Assembly (NCBI GenBank): GCA_012522035.1
Contig: JAAYLF010000409.1
Location: forward strand, 1 to 7,083
DNA length: 7,083 nucleotides
Source: Clostridiaceae bacterium
Lineage (GTDB): Bacteria; Bacillota; Clostridia; UBA1212; DUPL01
Direction of reading: 5' to 3'
Below, piece by piece: positions 5,191 to 7,083 of the stretch (the first letter of the stretch is position 1; the number at the start of each line of letters is the position of its first letter). The notes beneath the pieces were generated by a model. It saw only the letters and a list, made by a program, of their open reading frames with translations. It was not told the origin of the DNA and searched no databases. A program made the position numbers and the translations under genes.

Positions 5191-6330
5191 ATGGGTGTTA
5201 GGACAGTCCTTTTATTTGTTTTGTCCATGGTGGCTACCCTTTTTTTGGCGGGGTGTGGTGGACATAGTGTGGATGAAAGTGACGGTTTTAATGTAACTCA
5301 TGAGGAATTTTCCAATATCCTTTCTGAAAAGGCAAAGGACAAAGGTGTAAAAATGCCAAAACAGAATGAAGACAAGAGTGTTTTAACAAGGGAGGAGATG
5401 TGCCAGTTCATATCGGAGTATATAAACAATACTCCTTACTTGAAGAGCAAATACATACCTGTAGAAATACTGGTGGAACAGGGAGAAGAGTCCAGATTTT
5501 TCAAGAAAATGTTTCAAGGAATTGAAGCTGGAAGCGGGAAAGACGATATTTTGTTAAAACAGATGGAAAATGCAAAACGGATGAGCATAAGAACGGAAGT
5601 GATGAAGGATGGATCTATACGCACCTTCTATATTTACTCCGAGGATGCCAGCAGAAAAAGATTTGAAAACATCCTCAAGGATTATGATTTGATTGATGAA
5701 AGGTATAGGGAGGCATGTCTTGACGCCTGCCATTTCGGATATATTGACATATTCTTCAGCGACAAAAGTTATGAGGCGTATTTCAATCCCAAGGAAGAAA
5801 TATCCAGGGAAGAAGTTATTAAGGTAATTGACAATCTGTTTGAAAAAGAGTATTTGCCCCTTGACTGCATCAAAATAAATTATTGGGAAGAAGACGAGTT
5901 TGACAACGGCTTGAACCAGGAGCATGCATATCTTTGCATTAACGACCTGCCTTGTCTATATGCAGCGAAGAAGTTGGAGAAGAAACTTGGAGAGAATGAC
6001 AAGGTATATATGACAATAGGTTTTGACAACAAGTCATTCAGTTTGCTGTACAGCTCCATGGTATTTGGGATGTTGGAGCTTCCTGTTTCATACTATTTAG
6101 AAAGAAATCTGGTCGTGGAAGTGACGCGTCTTGATTCGGAGAATATAAAGGCGGGACTTTTCGTATGCTCGGAAGTTATATGTGACATGTACAGGGAAAG
6201 TTTCTTGGAATTTGCAAATGAGGTTATTGCAAACGGCGACAGCGACACAAGAGTGTTTGGCGATATCAAGGTGGATATTTATCTTTCCCATCATGAGATT
6301 TATGTATTAACTTTGGGAAGTGATGCATAA
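5191..6330 (+). CDS. Lipoprotein with S-layer-homology-like segments
   Basis: A 379-residue exported lipoprotein. The signal peptide ends in the lipobox LAGC (19-22), so cysteine 22 would be lipidated and the protein anchored outside the membrane. Residues of about 165-215 resemble a degenerate SLH domain: RYREACLDACHFGYI, then YFNPKEEISREEVIKVI, matching the usual pattern of a helix ending in GI/GY, an F-x-P turn, and ITRAE-like helix. LTREEMCQFISEYI (65-78) looks like the second half of another SLH unit. SLH domains bind secondary wall polymers, but here they could be structural. The C-terminal part (about 245-379) is not recognised. The start is fixed by GAGGAGG seven bases before the ATG. 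The TAA stop overlaps the next gene's ATG, so the two are co-expressed and may act together at the cell surface. The lipoprotein call is strong, the SLH reading moderate, the function unknown. Confidence 0.85.
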   Translation: MGVRTVLLFVLSMVATLFLAGCGGHSVDESDGFNVTHEEFSNILSEKAKDKGVKMPKQNEDKSVLTREEMCQFISEYINNTPYLKSKYIPVEILVEQGEESRFFKKMFQGIEAGSGKDDILLKQMENAKRMSIRTEVMKDGSIRTFYIYSEDASRKRFENILKDYDLIDERYREACLDACHFGYIDIFFSDKSYEAYFNPKEEISREEVIKVIDNLFEKEYLPLDCIKINYWEEDEFDNGLNQEHAYLCINDLPCLYAAKKLEKKLGENDKVYMTIGFDNKSFSLLYSSMVFGMLELPVSYYLERNLVVEVTRLDSENIKAGLFVCSEVICDMYRESFLEFANEVIANGDSDTRVFGDIKVDIYLSHHEIYVLTLGSDA

Positions 6331-7083
6331 TGAAAAGGGTCTTGATTGTCTTTCTTTTCTGGCTTCTTTTGTCTTGTTCCATTCGGGCAGTGGATGACTT
6401 TTCCGTATATGGTGATGGAGTGTCTGTGACTTTCAGTGATATACGGAATACACTGCCTGCCATGTACAGGAATGTTCCTGTAATATATGTAAATACAGAA
6501 TCCGGGACAAAACCGTATTATTTCAATGTGGAGATGTATATTGACAAGGGGTTTCTTGTTTATGGAGACCCCGCATCCTGTGTTGAATTGGGCTATTCCA
6601 ATTCGTTCAAGCAGACCCCTAATGGGTATTTTTACTCAAGCGGCGGAATAAGGGGTGAATACAGATATCTTGGCCTGTCCATAAATGGGACGGTATATAC
6701 AAATATTGCGTTTCCTGAGGATACCGTACCGGGTGAACATGTGTACAGAATTGTGAAATACGCCAGCTTGCCCGACTATCTGAAAGAGAGATACGGAATC
6801 CCGAAGGATGGCAACGCGTATTTTGAGGGCATAAGACATCTCATTGACAGTCCTGACAGTCCTGCCTGGAATTTTGTGCATACATATTATGATGGAAGAA
6901 CAGTTACCGTGTATGAAAAGTTCAAGGAGTCAAAAATGGTGGGAGATGGGATGAGTCTGCCTTCGCTTTTTGAGTATGCCAGAATTACTGGCTGGGGCCT
7001 GGGTGGCGGAAGTCTTGTTCTATACTATCAGTCGTTAAATGACAGTTCCGTTTACCGATATGCAACCTTTACAGGCAGCATAA
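6330..7083 (+). CDS. Exported protein of unknown function, 3' end outside window
   Basis: The ATG shares its A with the previous stop codon (TAATG), and GGGAAG lies nine bases upstream. The frame stays open for 251 codons to the end of the window, so the real protein is longer. MKRVLIVFLFWLLLSCSIRA is a signal peptide; LLSC (14-16) could be a lipobox, or cleavage could occur after SIRA. The mature part is rich in Tyr, Gly and short beta-strand patterns, for example VPVIYVNTESGTKPYYFNV and TGWGLGGGSLVLYYQS, with few charges in a row, as in an extracellular beta-rich domain. A tandem 9-bp repeat (6846-6854 and 6855-6863) encodes SPDSPA-like residues. No family is recognised. Tight coupling to the SLH-like lipoprotein suggests a shared envelope role. 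Confidence 0.85.
   Translation, partial: MKRVLIVFLFWLLLSCSIRAVDDFSVYGDGVSVTFSDIRNTLPAMYRNVPVIYVNTESGTKPYYFNVEMYIDKGFLVYGDPASCVELGYSNSFKQTPNGYFYSSGGIRGEYRYLGLSINGTVYTNIAFPEDTVPGEHVYRIVKYASLPDYLKERYGIPKDGNAYFEGIRHLIDSPDSPAWNFVHTYYDGRTVTVYEKFKESKMVGDGMSLPSLFEYARITGWGLGGGSLVLYYQSLNDSSVYRYATFTGSI

Noticed and set aside
4758..5228. A 156-codon open frame on the minus strand
   Set aside because: It crosses the promoter and ribosome site of the lipoprotein gene and shows no protein-like features; it is probably a shadow.
6846..6863. Tandem 9-bp repeat as a phase-variable tract
   Set aside because: Only two copies, with a unit length divisible by three, so changes would not shift the frame.

Overview
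The window looks like a stretch of chromosome from a low-GC, anaerobic Gram-positive bacterium of the class Clostridia. The reasons are AT-rich DNA (about 40% GC by eye), strong GGAGG-type ribosome sites, TTG starts, sigma-A style promoters, a rubrerythrin, an exported protein with a Pro-Glu-Thr linker and C-terminal membrane anchor, and a lipoprotein with S-layer-homology-like segments. This is inference from style and gene content; the species is not recognisable. No tRNA, rRNA, insertion sequence, CRISPR array or attachment site was seen.

Layout. (1) 1-690, plus strand: the 3' end of a rubrerythrin gene, followed after 3 bases by a GNAT acetyltransferase. The acetyltransferase gene carries a perfect 28-bp palindrome. 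(2) 667-2647, minus strand: an amidohydrolase-2 family metal hydrolase whose 3' end overlaps the acetyltransferase gene, and upstream of it a secreted, membrane-anchored protein. Each minus-strand gene has a convincing intrinsic terminator; the hydrolase's lies wholly inside the acetyltransferase coding sequence. (3) 2648-2848: a divergent promoter region. (4) 2849-4599, plus strand: a compact two-gene unit of a small SMC/ABC-like ATPase and a TOPRIM-like protein. (5) 4638-5117: an orphan ORF, perhaps frameshifted at a run of seven T. (6) 5191-7083, plus strand: a promoter, then two overlapping genes for exported proteins, a lipoprotein with SLH-like segments and a second exported protein that runs off the end.

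How they work together. Rubrerythrin suggests anaerobic peroxide defence, but the acetyltransferase and hydrolase give no clear pathway link to it. The ATPase/TOPRIM pair is the best candidate for an unusual system. Its architecture recalls two-gene ATP-sensing nuclease defences such as PARIS (AriA/AriB), AbiL and other OLD-like ATPase/TOPRIM modules, but neither protein can be assigned to a named system by eye. The lipoprotein pair and the anchored protein at 1571-2647 point to cell-envelope functions. At DNA level the most striking signals are the 28-bp palindrome in the acetyltransferase gene and two interlocking 10-bp inverted repeats in the hydrolase gene.
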